Shown here: in pieces, positions 16,164 through 24,235 of the stretch
Numbering within the stretch: the stretch's first letter is position 1
Layout of the letters: every line of letters begins with the position of its first letter
NCBI GenBank assembly: GCA_015099395.1
Contig: AP024096.1
Coordinates: 8,815,930-8,879,929 of the forward strand
Source: Ktedonobacteria bacterium brp13
GTDB taxonomy: Bacteria > Chloroflexota > Ktedonobacteria > Ktedonobacterales > Ktedonobacteraceae
Length of the DNA stretch: 64,000 nt
Direction of reading: 5' to 3'
Notes under the pieces: model-generated
What the model was told of the DNA's origin: nothing
What the model saw: only the letters and a program-made list of their open reading frames with translations
Database searches by the model: none
Position numbers and translations under genes: made by a program

Positions 16164-18036
16164 GTATCCTCTCAATAATTGGGGGAGAGAAAAATCGATG
16201 TACGCATAAAAGGCAGAGCAATGTAAAGAGGGAGGGAAGGAGGAGCGAAGAAGAACACGATGAGGAAAATGCATGGGGATCGATCTTGTCTCTGAGAGGG
16301 GGAGATGCACTACAACATGGCTCAGGTGGTGAGACGCCAGGAGTCGCCAAGGTGAAGATCGAGACTGCGTTGTTGGATTAAGGTCGCCAAGGCGGGAACC
16401 ACGTTGAGGTGCGAGATGCGATCATGGAAATACTGGAAGAGATTGACTCCAAGCTTGTTGGCCGTTTCGACCAGCGTCTGAAAGGTATCCCAGGCCGTGA
16501 TGCCATCTGCGGTGCATGCTTGTAGACTCACGTCTCGTTTGCGGACCCGCTGTCGAGCCCCCAGTTCAGCCGGATTGTTGTGCAAGAGAATCTCCGGATG
16601 GGAAAGCACCATCAATAAGGGCTCTTTCTTGGCGAGCGTCTGGGCGAGGCGCTCATCCAACTGCTGGTAGCCGCTGGTTTGCCCAAAGAGGTGATCAAAG
16701 GCCGTACGCAAGCTCTCGGCTTCGACCGCGCTTGGATGATCACGGTAAGCCAACAGCCTTCGGTACAGCGCCCAAAAGTCCTTGGCGAAACCCTTGAGGA
16801 GATCGAGATGAGCCAGGAAGCGTGGGGTCAGTTTCTTGTAATGGCGATATTCATGAATCCAACACAGGGCCAACTGGGCCGTCAAGTGGTCGAATTGGGG
16901 AGCATCATCACACAGCAGTAACTCAACCACCGGGTATGTCGTCTGCGTTCGATAGGTCGCAATGGCCAGGGCTTCCTTGATGTGCCTGCGCAGATTCACT
17001 CCTTGTGAGGGCAGAGAGCGATCCAGCACGGTGTCGAGTTGGCTCTCGGTGTAGATTTGATCGGGCGGCAACAGCGTGGGAAGCAGACGGCACCACTTCT
17101 CAGAGACGCCCAACTGAGGCAACAACATCAAGGCGAGCGCATTCACCTGAAAGAGGGGATCAACACCTCCTTGAAGAACACGAAGCAGCGTCATCCGATC
17201 TTTGGAAGGGAGGGTACAATAGGCGGTATACCAGGGATTGCAGAGGATATGACACTGTTCGTTTTTGCCATTGACGCGGGTGCCCGTACTGTCGAGATGC
17301 TGCCAAGGGGAACTTGAAAGACCTGCCTGCAAGACGGCTGCACGCTCGGCGTGGAACACGTCTTGGTCGCCAATCAAGAGCGTTGAAAGGTGTCCGGCAC
17401 TGATGTGCACGCCGACCGTCTGCAAGAGGTTGAGGATTTTTGGCTGACTCATGCCAGCGGCGTAGTAGAGAGCCAAGACCCAGGCTCTGACTCCCGGCCC
17501 AAACTGACCGTGGTAGCCAGTGGGAAGATCTGCCAGATAGGTCCGCTTTTGGCTCGGAGAGTAATATTTCTCTTTGCGAAAGGTAACATTCTCCGTGCGA
17601 AACACCACATCTTGCACAATGACGTCATCGTAGCCCTTAAACTGGGCATCGTCCGGGAGGCGCCCCGGATCAATCGTGACCATCTCGACCCGATCGATCC
17701 GTATCTGAACGTGCTTCTTGGCTTTGTGATGGGCTTTGGACTCATGACGTTCTTTTTCCGATGAGAGGGCAGGTGTTGGTGTCTTTGGCTTGATACTGGG
17801 CTTGCCTTGTTCACCTTTGAGCCGATTGTTCTCGTCTCGCAGGCGTTGAATTTCTTCGGCTTGCTCTTGCACTTTGGCCGTCAGGTTTTCCACCAGATTC
17901 ATCAGCGTGGTGAATACGTGACGCAGACTTTCATCTTCAATGGTGTTGGGATCGAAATTTTCTATCATACTTCTAGTATATATGAGCCATCAATTGTTCT
18001 CTCATGCTTGGCTACCCCCAATTATTGAGAGGATAC
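16164..18036 (-). mobile_element. IS66-like insertion sequence with 8-bp target duplication
   Basis: A perfect 22-bp terminal inverted repeat, GTATCCTCTCAATAATTGGG(GG), bounds the element (16164-16185 and 18015-18036). CTATATTT is duplicated at 16156-16163 and 18037-18044, the 8-bp size expected for IS66. It carries only the large transposase. It sits 75 bp upstream of the tnsB-like gene, so it separates that operon from its original upstream DNA. Confidence 0.93.
16322..17968 (-). CDS. IS66-type transposase TnpC (548 aa)
   Basis: N-terminal coiled coil/leucine-zipper (about residues 25-55), a basic linker, then the DDE domain of the IS66 transposase family: first Asp in W-Q-H-L-D-S-T-G-T, second in L-L-L-C-D-D-A-P-Q, the C-W-I-H-E-Y-R-H-Y block, and the conserved H-N-N-P-A-E-L-G-A-R-Q-R-V-R-K-R-D-V-S segment with the catalytic Glu. 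The zinc-finger cysteines of canonical TnpC are not evident. The IS66 helper genes tnpA and tnpB are absent, as in single-gene members of the family. Confidence 0.88.
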   Translation of the reverse strand: MIENFDPNTIEDESLRHVFTTLMNLVENLTAKVQEQAEEIQRLRDENNRLKGEQGKPSIKPKTPTPALSSEKERHESKAHHKAKKHVQIRIDRVEMVTIDPGRLPDDAQFKGYDDVIVQDVVFRTENVTFRKEKYYSPSQKRTYLADLPTGYHGQFGPGVRAWVLALYYAAGMSQPKILNLLQTVGVHISAGHLSTLLIGDQDVFHAERAAVLQAGLSSSPWQHLDSTGTRVNGKNEQCHILCNPWYTAYCTLPSKDRMTLLRVLQGGVDPLFQVNALALMLLPQLGVSEKWCRLLPTLLPPDQIYTESQLDTVLDRSLPSQGVNLRRHIKEALAIATYRTQTTYPVVELLLCDDAPQFDHLTAQLALCWIHEYRHYKKLTPRFLAHLDLLKGFAKDFWALYRRLLAYRDHPSAVEAESLRTAFDHLFGQTSGYQQLDERLAQTLAKKEPLLMVLSHPEILLHNNPAELGARQRVRKRDVSLQACTADGITAWDTFQTLVETANKLGVNLFQYFHDRISHLNVVPALATLIQQRSLDLHLGDSWRLTT

Positions 18037-18111
18037 CTATATTTTTCTTGAGGAAGCTATTTTCTCCTGAGAACATCGTGTTGGTGGGAGCGGGAAGGAG
18101 GGAGCCATCGG

Positions 18112-19692
18112 ATGCCACTCACAGAGATGCAGAGCGTGCAGGCACTCGAACGTTTGGCGATCATTCGTCCGCATTTTGAGGACGGCGTGTGTCAAACGGA
18201 GATTGCCCGGGTGCATCAGATCTCACTGCGGACGGTCCAGCGCTGGGTCCAGGCGTATCGTGAGGAGGGTTTCACGGGACTCGGAACGAAGGCCCGCTCG
18301 GATGCCGGTCACTGTCGCGGGTTGCCGGAGGAACTGGTGCTGCTGGTGGAGGGTCTGGCGGTGCAGGCGGTGCGGCGACCACTGACAAGTATTCATGCGC
18401 TGGTGAGTCAGGTGGCCGACGAGCAAGACTGGCCACGACCGAGTTATGCGCAGGTGTACCGGATTGTCCAGCAGATGCCCAAAGATCTCGTGACCCTGGG
18501 GCGGGAGGGGGCTGCGGCGTATCGAGAGGCGTTTGATCTCTTGTATCGTCGAGAGGCGCGGTGTGCCAATGCCATCTGGCAAGCGGATCACTGTCAATTG
18601 CGTTGCTACTTCCTCAATGAGCAGGGGAAAGCGCAGATGCCGTTGTTGACAGCGATCGAGGATGATTATAGTCGTAGTCTTGCTGGGTATCGGTTGAGTT
18701 GGAGTGCTCCATCGGCCGTCTTGACGGCATTGACGTTGCGCGGGGCGATCAGCGTGAAAGAGGATCCACGTTGGCCAATTTATGGAGTGCCAGAGCGTTT
18801 TTATACCGATCACGGGAGCGATTTTACATCCAAGCACCTGGAGGCCGTCGCGGCTGATCTCAAGATGGCGTTAATTTTTTCCCAGGTTGGGCGACCACGT
18901 GGGCGGGGAAAGATGGAACGGTTGTTTCTGACGGTGAGAGAGGAGGTGTTAGCAAAACTGCCAGGCTATGCCCCGAAGGTGGAGGGCAATATGCGGCGGC
19001 AACGTGAAATCGAAGCGGAGGCGAGGAAAGAGGCGTGCCTGACGCTTGATGAGTTTGACGAGATCTTCCGGACCTGGGTAGTGGAGACGTATGCGACAAG
19101 AATCCATACGGAGACGCATGCTGCGCCCCATGTGCGTTGGCTGAGTTCTGGAGTGATTCCGGTGCTGCCACGCAATGAGGCCCAGTTAGATAAGCTGTTG
19201 GTGCAACCCCGTCGGCGGAGAGTCGTGCATCAGGAAGGAATCACGCTGCTGGGGGCCTGGTATATGCACGAGCTGCTTGCGGGACATGTGAAAGAGGCTG
19301 TCATCATTCGCTATGATCCCATGGACCTGGGCACCATACGGGTGTACGAGGGAGAAAAAGAGGAACGATTTCTCTGTCAGGCGTTCTGTGTGGAACGTGG
19401 TGGGCAGGCGGTGAGTGTGCAGGAGATTGTGACGGAGCGGACAAAGCGACGCAAAGCGGTCGGGAAAGCCTTACGTGAGCGGAAACGGGTGGTGGAGCGC
19501 TATGCATCGCCGGAGCAGCAGGCGATGCGTGCGATGGAGAAGGTGCCTGCTGCTCCTGGTCCTGAGGGGAGACACGAGGGTGGCAGTGTCGATGAGGATG
19601 AGAGTGTGACGGAGTGCGTGACGGAGTGCGTGACGGAGTTGAGTGAGCAGTCCAAGAAGCAGCCCAAGATAAGGTGGTATGACGATGAGTAA
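18112..19692 (+). CDS. TnsB/TniA/MuA-type DDE transposase (526 aa)
   Basis: Transposase that should cut and join transposon ends. The N-terminus has a helix-turn-helix (Q-T-E-I-A-R-V-H-Q-I-S-L-R-T-V-Q-R-W, about residues 27-45) and a second DNA-binding domain. The catalytic core shows Asp in I-W-Q-A-D-H-C-Q-L, Asp in Y-T-D-H-G-S-D-F and Glu in R-G-K-M-E-R-L-F, then a beta-barrel and a basic tail. A 12-bp triplicate (19606-19641) gives repeated V-T-E-C near the C-terminus. AAGGAGG precedes the start. Its 3' end overlaps the ATPase gene by 14 bp. The pairing with an AAA+ ATPase marks it as Tn7/Tn5053/Mu-like rather than IS21-like; the exact subgroup is not determinable by eye. Confidence 0.88.
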   Translation: MPLTEMQSVQALERLAIIRPHFEDGVCQTEIARVHQISLRTVQRWVQAYREEGFTGLGTKARSDAGHCRGLPEELVLLVEGLAVQAVRRPLTSIHALVSQVADEQDWPRPSYAQVYRIVQQMPKDLVTLGREGAAAYREAFDLLYRREARCANAIWQADHCQLRCYFLNEQGKAQMPLLTAIEDDYSRSLAGYRLSWSAPSAVLTALTLRGAISVKEDPRWPIYGVPERFYTDHGSDFTSKHLEAVAADLKMALIFSQVGRPRGRGKMERLFLTVREEVLAKLPGYAPKVEGNMRRQREIEAEARKEACLTLDEFDEIFRTWVVETYATRIHTETHAAPHVRWLSSGVIPVLPRNEAQLDKLLVQPRRRRVVHQEGITLLGAWYMHELLAGHVKEAVIIRYDPMDLGTIRVYEGEKEERFLCQAFCVERGGQAVSVQEIVTERTKRRKAVGKALRERKRVVERYASPEQQAMRAMEKVPAAPGPEGRHEGGSVDEDESVTECVTECVTELSEQSKKQPKIRWYDDE

Positions 19693-20575
19693 GAGCGAGA
19701 GAGGGTTGGAGGCGAGCCACGCCACATCTCCAACCGAGCAGCGATCGATGAGGGAGCGGAGTCAGCTTGAGATCCCGTTTTCCTCGTTTGTGCCCACCAA
19801 GGAATATCGCCGTTTTGTTCAGGTGTGTGAAGCGAGTCGGCGCTATCGGTATATGGTGGTCTGTGTTGGTGAGCGGGGGGTCGGAAAGACGTGGGCGGCG
19901 CGTCAGTATGCCCAGTGGGATGTCTTTGAACCGTTGTTGTCGGCCCATGGTGTGGCCTTTTCCGCCGAGAGTCCGGTGCCTCGAACGGCCTTCTATACGC
20001 CCAGAGCGACGGCAACGCCAAAGAGCATCGAGCAAGATCTGGCCTTGCTGCTGTGGGGCCTGCAAATGATTGCAGACCATGCGAGCACCGTGGCGCAAGA
20101 GACTGGTACGACGCCCGTGGCTATCCGTCCGGATGTGGTGGACGTGCTCATCGTGGATGAGGTTGATGGTCTTTCGCAGGCGAGCCTGGAGGTGTTGCGG
20201 GATGTCTTTGATCGAAGTCATCTGGGGCTGGTCTTGCTGGGTCGTTCAGGGAGTGCAGAACGGTTGCAGAAGATGTCCGCCCTGGCCTCGCGGGTGGGGG
20301 TGTTGCATGCGTTTGGAGCCCTTGGGAAACAGGATACCCGCAAGCTCCTCGAACAGCAGGTGCAGCGGTTGCGTCTGCCGGTTGAGGAGGAGGCCGTCGA
20401 TGTGTTTGTGCAGAAGACGCAGGGGAATTTTCAGGTGATGTACCTGGTGTTGTGTCATCTTGACTATCTGCTCGATCGTCACGGCGTGTTTACGGTGACG
20501 AAAGACGTGGTGGGAGAAGCGATTGACCGACTCTTGAACCAAAGAAACGTGCAGCGATTGCGCGGGAATACATAG
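19679..20575 (+). CDS. TnsC/TniB/MuB-type AAA+ ATPase (298 aa)
   Basis: Regulator ATPase that in related systems forms filaments on DNA, links the target selector to the transposase and blocks self-insertion. Walker A is G-E-R-G-V-G-K-T (about residues 65-72), Walker B is V-L-I-V-D-E-V-D (about 155-162), followed by a sensor-1-like V-L-L-G-R-S-G. The C-terminal part is the helical AAA+ lid. It is compact, like the TnsC of CAST elements and TniB. It overlaps the transposase gene by 14 bp and is followed 69 bp later by a telomere-resolvase-like gene on the same strand. Confidence 0.87.
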   Translation: MTMSKSERGLEASHATSPTEQRSMRERSQLEIPFSSFVPTKEYRRFVQVCEASRRYRYMVVCVGERGVGKTWAARQYAQWDVFEPLLSAHGVAFSAESPVPRTAFYTPRATATPKSIEQDLALLLWGLQMIADHASTVAQETGTTPVAIRPDVVDVLIVDEVDGLSQASLEVLRDVFDRSHLGLVLLGRSGSAERLQKMSALASRVGVLHAFGALGKQDTRKLLEQQVQRLRLPVEEEAVDVFVQKTQGNFQVMYLVLCHLDYLLDRHGVFTVTKDVVGEAIDRLLNQRNVQRLRGNT

Positions 20576-20644
20576 AGATATTGACATGTGTATTTTGTGG
20601 TGGAGAAGGGGGGGAGGGGAGGAGATGAAAGGAGTGTGAGGGGC

Positions 20645-21756
20645 ATGAGGGCCATGGCAAGCAAGTGGTTGCAAGAGCGCTGGGAGGTGTTGCTGCCGAC
20701 GCTCGCGTCTCTGTGCCGTGCACAGGAGGAGGAGATCAAGAGCATCTGTGAAGCGGAACTGGAGGTCTGGCGGCGTCGACCGAGCCTGAAGCGGGCTATC
20801 TCTTTACAGAAACCGTTAACAGAGACGCGCAACCGTATTCGGGAAACGTTTCCCCTCACCGAGGAGAATTGGTGGTGCAATCCAAAATCAGGCCAAAAGG
20901 AGCATCTTGCTCTCAAATATCTGAACTTTTCGACTGAGGAATGGATACAGATCGCCGTGCCGAGCGAGGGGGAGTTGCAGGAGCGTCGAGAGCATCCGTT
21001 GTCACTTGTGCGTCCTTGGGAACTGCTAGGAAAAGTGGAACAGTTGTTGCAGAGCAACGCGTGGCCGGAGATTGTCGTCGGAATTGGACTTGCGACCGGT
21101 CGAGGGATCGTCGAGATTCTCCATACGGGACACTTTACGAGGAAAAGCGCCTATTCGATCCTTTTCGCTGGCCCGATGACGGTCTATGAAGTGATGTGTG
21201 ACCCGTTTGAGGTCCCGACGCTGGTGCGTGTGGAGATGGTGCTTGCGGCGATTGATCGTGTGCGCCAGTTCTTCGGGAATCATTTTCAGGGCATGCGACG
21301 GCGTGATATCAGTCAACAGTGTCGGACCCAGATCCAGGAGGCGGCCTATAAGCAACTGTTGACGCTTGTTCCTCTGCGCCCGTTGGCGCGCAATGTGTAT
21401 ACCCCCCTGGCTCATGGCGTCTATCCCCAACTGGCGGCCTGGTTCTACTGTCCGGCCTCCGTCGACAAACTCGTCTATCTTGCGACCATTCAGAATCATC
21501 GGAAGCTTCTAGAGGCGACGTCCTCAGAGGCTCGTGTCACCTTGGCGCTGGCTTCCTTGTACTGTGAGTATGTCGTGCTTGATATGCAGGGAGCCGTTGA
21601 CGATCGTCGGGGGATCCGCCTGAACGAACCAGAAGTTGAGGTATTGGAAGTGTTTCAACAGGAAGACGCGCCTGCCCCCCAGGAGGCTGCTGAAGAGGAA
21701 CAACCGGCTCGTTTCACGGGAGATCCAAGCCGAGATGAGCAGAGGACAAGCGAAGT
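20645..21756 (+). pseudogene. Telomere-resolvase-like protein A, 3' end interrupted by an IS
   Basis: ATG at 20645 (AGGAG nine bases upstream) opens a frame homologous to the 633-aa protein at 61.8 kb: W-L-Q-E-R-W, P-L-T-E-T-R-N-R-I-R-E, K-Y-L-N-F-S-T-E-E-W, then W-P-E-I-V-V-G-I-G-L-A-T-G-R-G and F-E-V-P-T-L. This is the layout of protelomerase catalytic domains. Of the expected pentad I see Arg153, His285 and tyrosines at 306/309. The Lys (about position 179) and second Arg (position 257, here His) are missing. The IS at 21757 now supplies a foreign 26-codon tail ending at 21835. Without the IS the frame would be 394 codons and end at 24235. Probably still made as a nearly full-length protein. 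Confidence 0.75.
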
Positions 21757-24158
21757 CCCACGGGATGCGCAACGAGATCACAATCAGCAAGCAAAGAGAA
21801 AGAGTAGGCAGACAAAAGGGGGAAAATCCTTGTAAAAAAGAGAAACATGTGTCTCCTTAAAAGGAAGAAATAACACATCCCAATAAGGAGAACAGACATA
21901 GTATGACACATCCATCGGTCCATCTCCAGCTTTCTTCAGAAGTCGTTCCTTCGGTTCCCAGTTGGTTTGGTGAGGTCGCGATCGTGGCACAGCTCTTCAC
22001 CACCTCAGGTGTCCTCAAAAGCATTGAGGAGCAGGTTCGTTTTGCACGTGCACGATTCGGCATCTATGAGCTCATTGATTTTGTCGCCGTGCTCATTGGA
22101 TATGCAGTGAGTGCAGAACCAACCCTGCTGGCCTTTTATGACCGACTCATGCCGTTTGCCACTCCTTTTATGGCTCTCTTTGGTCGCCAGAACCTGCCCC
22201 ATCGCTCCACACTCAGCCGCTTTCTGGCGTCCCTCGATCAGCCAACGGTCGAAGCATGGCGTTCGCTGTTTCTGGAAGATCTGGTCCTGCGAACCGCCCA
22301 GACCTTTCCTCCAGGCGGGCTGTGGGATCGTCTCGGTCGTCACTGGCTGGTGATCGACGTCGATGGCACCAAACAAGCCGCCAGACAACGAGCGCTTCCC
22401 TCGCTTGCCGAGCTTCCCTCTGCGCATCGACGCTTTGACCGGGTCTGTGCTCCTGCCTACCTTGGGCGCAAACGAGGCGAGGTCGCTCGGACTCGAACGA
22501 CCGTGCTGCAAGCGCACTCACACCACTGGCTCGGCACGTTTGGCGGTCCTGGGAATGGAGACTATCGAGGCGAATTGGCACGCGCACATGACGCCATCCT
22601 CAGCTATGCCGGTTGGCTCTGCATGCCTTTGTCCCAGATCATGATCCGCTTAGATGGCCTCTATGGCAATGGGGGGGTCCTCAAAGATCTGGTGCAGTCT
22701 GGAGTAGGAATCACGGGGCGCAGTAAGGACTACGGGCTCCTCGATCTGCCATCGGTTCAAACCCGCCTGCAATCTCCTGCCGACCAACAGACCACACACC
22801 CAGAGAGTGGAGCAAGCCGCTCACTCTTCGATTGCCCCGCCGTGCCACTGACCCCAACGGGACCCTGCGTGCGCTTGATCGTGGCGACCCATCCAACTTC
22901 CTCCACGAGCAAACCGCCCATTGGCGTTCTGCGAGATGCGATGGTGTACGAATTGTTTCTCACGACGGCGTCCCCTTCTGCCTTCACCTGCGCTGATGTG
23001 CTTGATCTCTATCTGCATCGAGGGTCGTTTGAGACCGTCCTCTCCGATGAAGATCAGGAACAATCCACCGATCGTTGGTGTTCTCACACCGCGTGTGGTC
23101 AGGAATTTTGGCAAATCCTGAGCCAATGGCTTTGGAACCTTCGTCTGGATTTGGGGCAACACCTCTCTCCCTCTCCTCTGCGTGTGACCGAATTTGCTCC
23201 GGCTGCCGAACCGCTATCGGTTCCTCCCAGCAACGCAGTTCAGGAGCCGCTCTCCGTGGCACCTCATGAACCACCTCGGAAGTCGCCATCGGTTCCTGCC
23301 AACGAACCGGTTCACTATGGCCCTCCCCAATGGGCTCGCCCCTCGTTCACCAGAGGGTTTGCTGGTTCCGATTTTGAGCCGCAACCTGATGGCTCGGTGC
23401 GTTGCCCTGCTGGCCATCCTCTCACGGTACAAGAGCGCAGACCCGAACGCCATGGCTTGGTCCGCGTGGTCTATGGTGCGCGCATTGCGCATTGTCGCCC
23501 TTGCCCTCTTCGCGCACAGTGTCAAGAATCCCTCACGACACGAAAACCGCGGCAAGTCAGCGCTGTTTTGTGGCCTATTGACGTCACCCCATCCGTTCCA
23601 GTACAGCCCTCTCCACCCACAGTGGATGTTCCCATCGAGGGCAAAAGTCCCCCACCGCCTGCTGCTCGTCCTCCGGCATCTGCTCTTGCCCCTGTCCTTT
23701 GGGGAGACTGGCCTCGTTGTCAGCTTCGTCGGAGTTTTGTTCATCTGCTGCGCACCCAAACCGTCGAGCTGACCTTGCGTGCACGTCCACCAGAAGAAGA
23801 CCTCTCTTCTCGCCATGAGGAGGTACAAACTCGAGCACAGCGGGCGCATTGGCGTCTCACGTGGCAGCAGCGCATGGCTCGCAATGCCCGCCCTGCTTCC
23901 GCTCCTCCAGTTGAGGTTACAATCTATGGGCTTCCTGTTGCTCTCGCTGCGTATGTGGGGGCGAACCAGGTGACCGCTGCTTAAAGATTTCCGGTCCCAC
24001 GCGCTTGCTTCTCCCGGTCCTCTTCTGCTCCTCGCGGCCTCTTCATTGGCGTCTGTCTATCTCTGCCTTTCTCTCATCCTTTGTTTCCCGTCCTGAAGGA
24101 TGGATCTCGGCTTTTTTTTATTGCTTCCTTGCTTTCATCTCGTTGCGCATCCCGTGGG
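21757..24158 (+). mobile_element. IS4-superfamily-like IS (2.4 kb) with 4-bp target duplication
   Basis: Ends are perfect inverted repeats, CCCACGGGATGCGCAACGAG(AT), at 21757-21778 and 24137-24158. AAGT is duplicated at 21753-21756 and 24159-24162. The element interrupts the telomere-resolvase-like gene A. A second, diverged copy with the same end motif lies at 45746-49481. Confidence 0.9.
21903..23984 (+). CDS. DDE transposase of the 2.4-kb IS (693 aa)
   Basis: An RNase-H-fold transposase with acidic motifs in W-L-V-I-D-V-D-G-T and M-I-R-L-D-G-L-Y-G-N and a helical C-D-E region (D-L-Y-L-H-R-G-S-F-E). It has a proline-rich insertion (about residues 430-490) and a cysteine cluster near the C-terminus (C-P-A-G-H, C-R-P-C-P-L-R-A-Q-C) like the zinc-ribbon tails of IS1182/IS4-type transposases. 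AAGGAG lies 12 bp upstream of the ATG. It is about 55-60% similar by eye to the transposase at 47468-49381. Exact IS family not certain. Confidence 0.8.
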   Translation: MTHPSVHLQLSSEVVPSVPSWFGEVAIVAQLFTTSGVLKSIEEQVRFARARFGIYELIDFVAVLIGYAVSAEPTLLAFYDRLMPFATPFMALFGRQNLPHRSTLSRFLASLDQPTVEAWRSLFLEDLVLRTAQTFPPGGLWDRLGRHWLVIDVDGTKQAARQRALPSLAELPSAHRRFDRVCAPAYLGRKRGEVARTRTTVLQAHSHHWLGTFGGPGNGDYRGELARAHDAILSYAGWLCMPLSQIMIRLDGLYGNGGVLKDLVQSGVGITGRSKDYGLLDLPSVQTRLQSPADQQTTHPESGASRSLFDCPAVPLTPTGPCVRLIVATHPTSSTSKPPIGVLRDAMVYELFLTTASPSAFTCADVLDLYLHRGSFETVLSDEDQEQSTDRWCSHTACGQEFWQILSQWLWNLRLDLGQHLSPSPLRVTEFAPAAEPLSVPPSNAVQEPLSVAPHEPPRKSPSVPANEPVHYGPPQWARPSFTRGFAGSDFEPQPDGSVRCPAGHPLTVQERRPERHGLVRVVYGARIAHCRPCPLRAQCQESLTTRKPRQVSAVLWPIDVTPSVPVQPSPPTVDVPIEGKSPPPPAARPPASALAPVLWGDWPRCQLRRSFVHLLRTQTVELTLRARPPEEDLSSRHEEVQTRAQRAHWRLTWQQRMARNARPASAPPVEVTIYGLPVALAAYVGANQVTAA

Positions 24159-24162
24159 AAGT

Positions 24163-24235
24163 GGAAGAGGAGCGACGTGATAGTGGGGAGGACGGTGTTC
24201 CCGGCGAGTGTGTGAAGGAGCAAGAAGTGCAATAA
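24163..24235 (+). pseudogene. Displaced 3' end of telomere-resolvase-like gene A
   Basis: Joining 21756 to 24163 (removing the IS plus one copy of its 4-bp duplication) gives a continuous frame of 1185 bp. The last 25 codons are acidic (V-E-E-E-R-R-D-S-G-E-D-G…) and stop at 24233-24235. The next gene starts on the very next base, so the ancestral operon had no gap here. Confidence 0.8.

Noticed and set aside
18112..20575. IS21-type istA/istB pair
   Set aside because: The transposase has TniA/TnsB-like N-terminal domains and C-terminal barrel, the ATPase is TnsC/TniB-like, and two further genes follow in the operon; no short IS21-type ends were seen.
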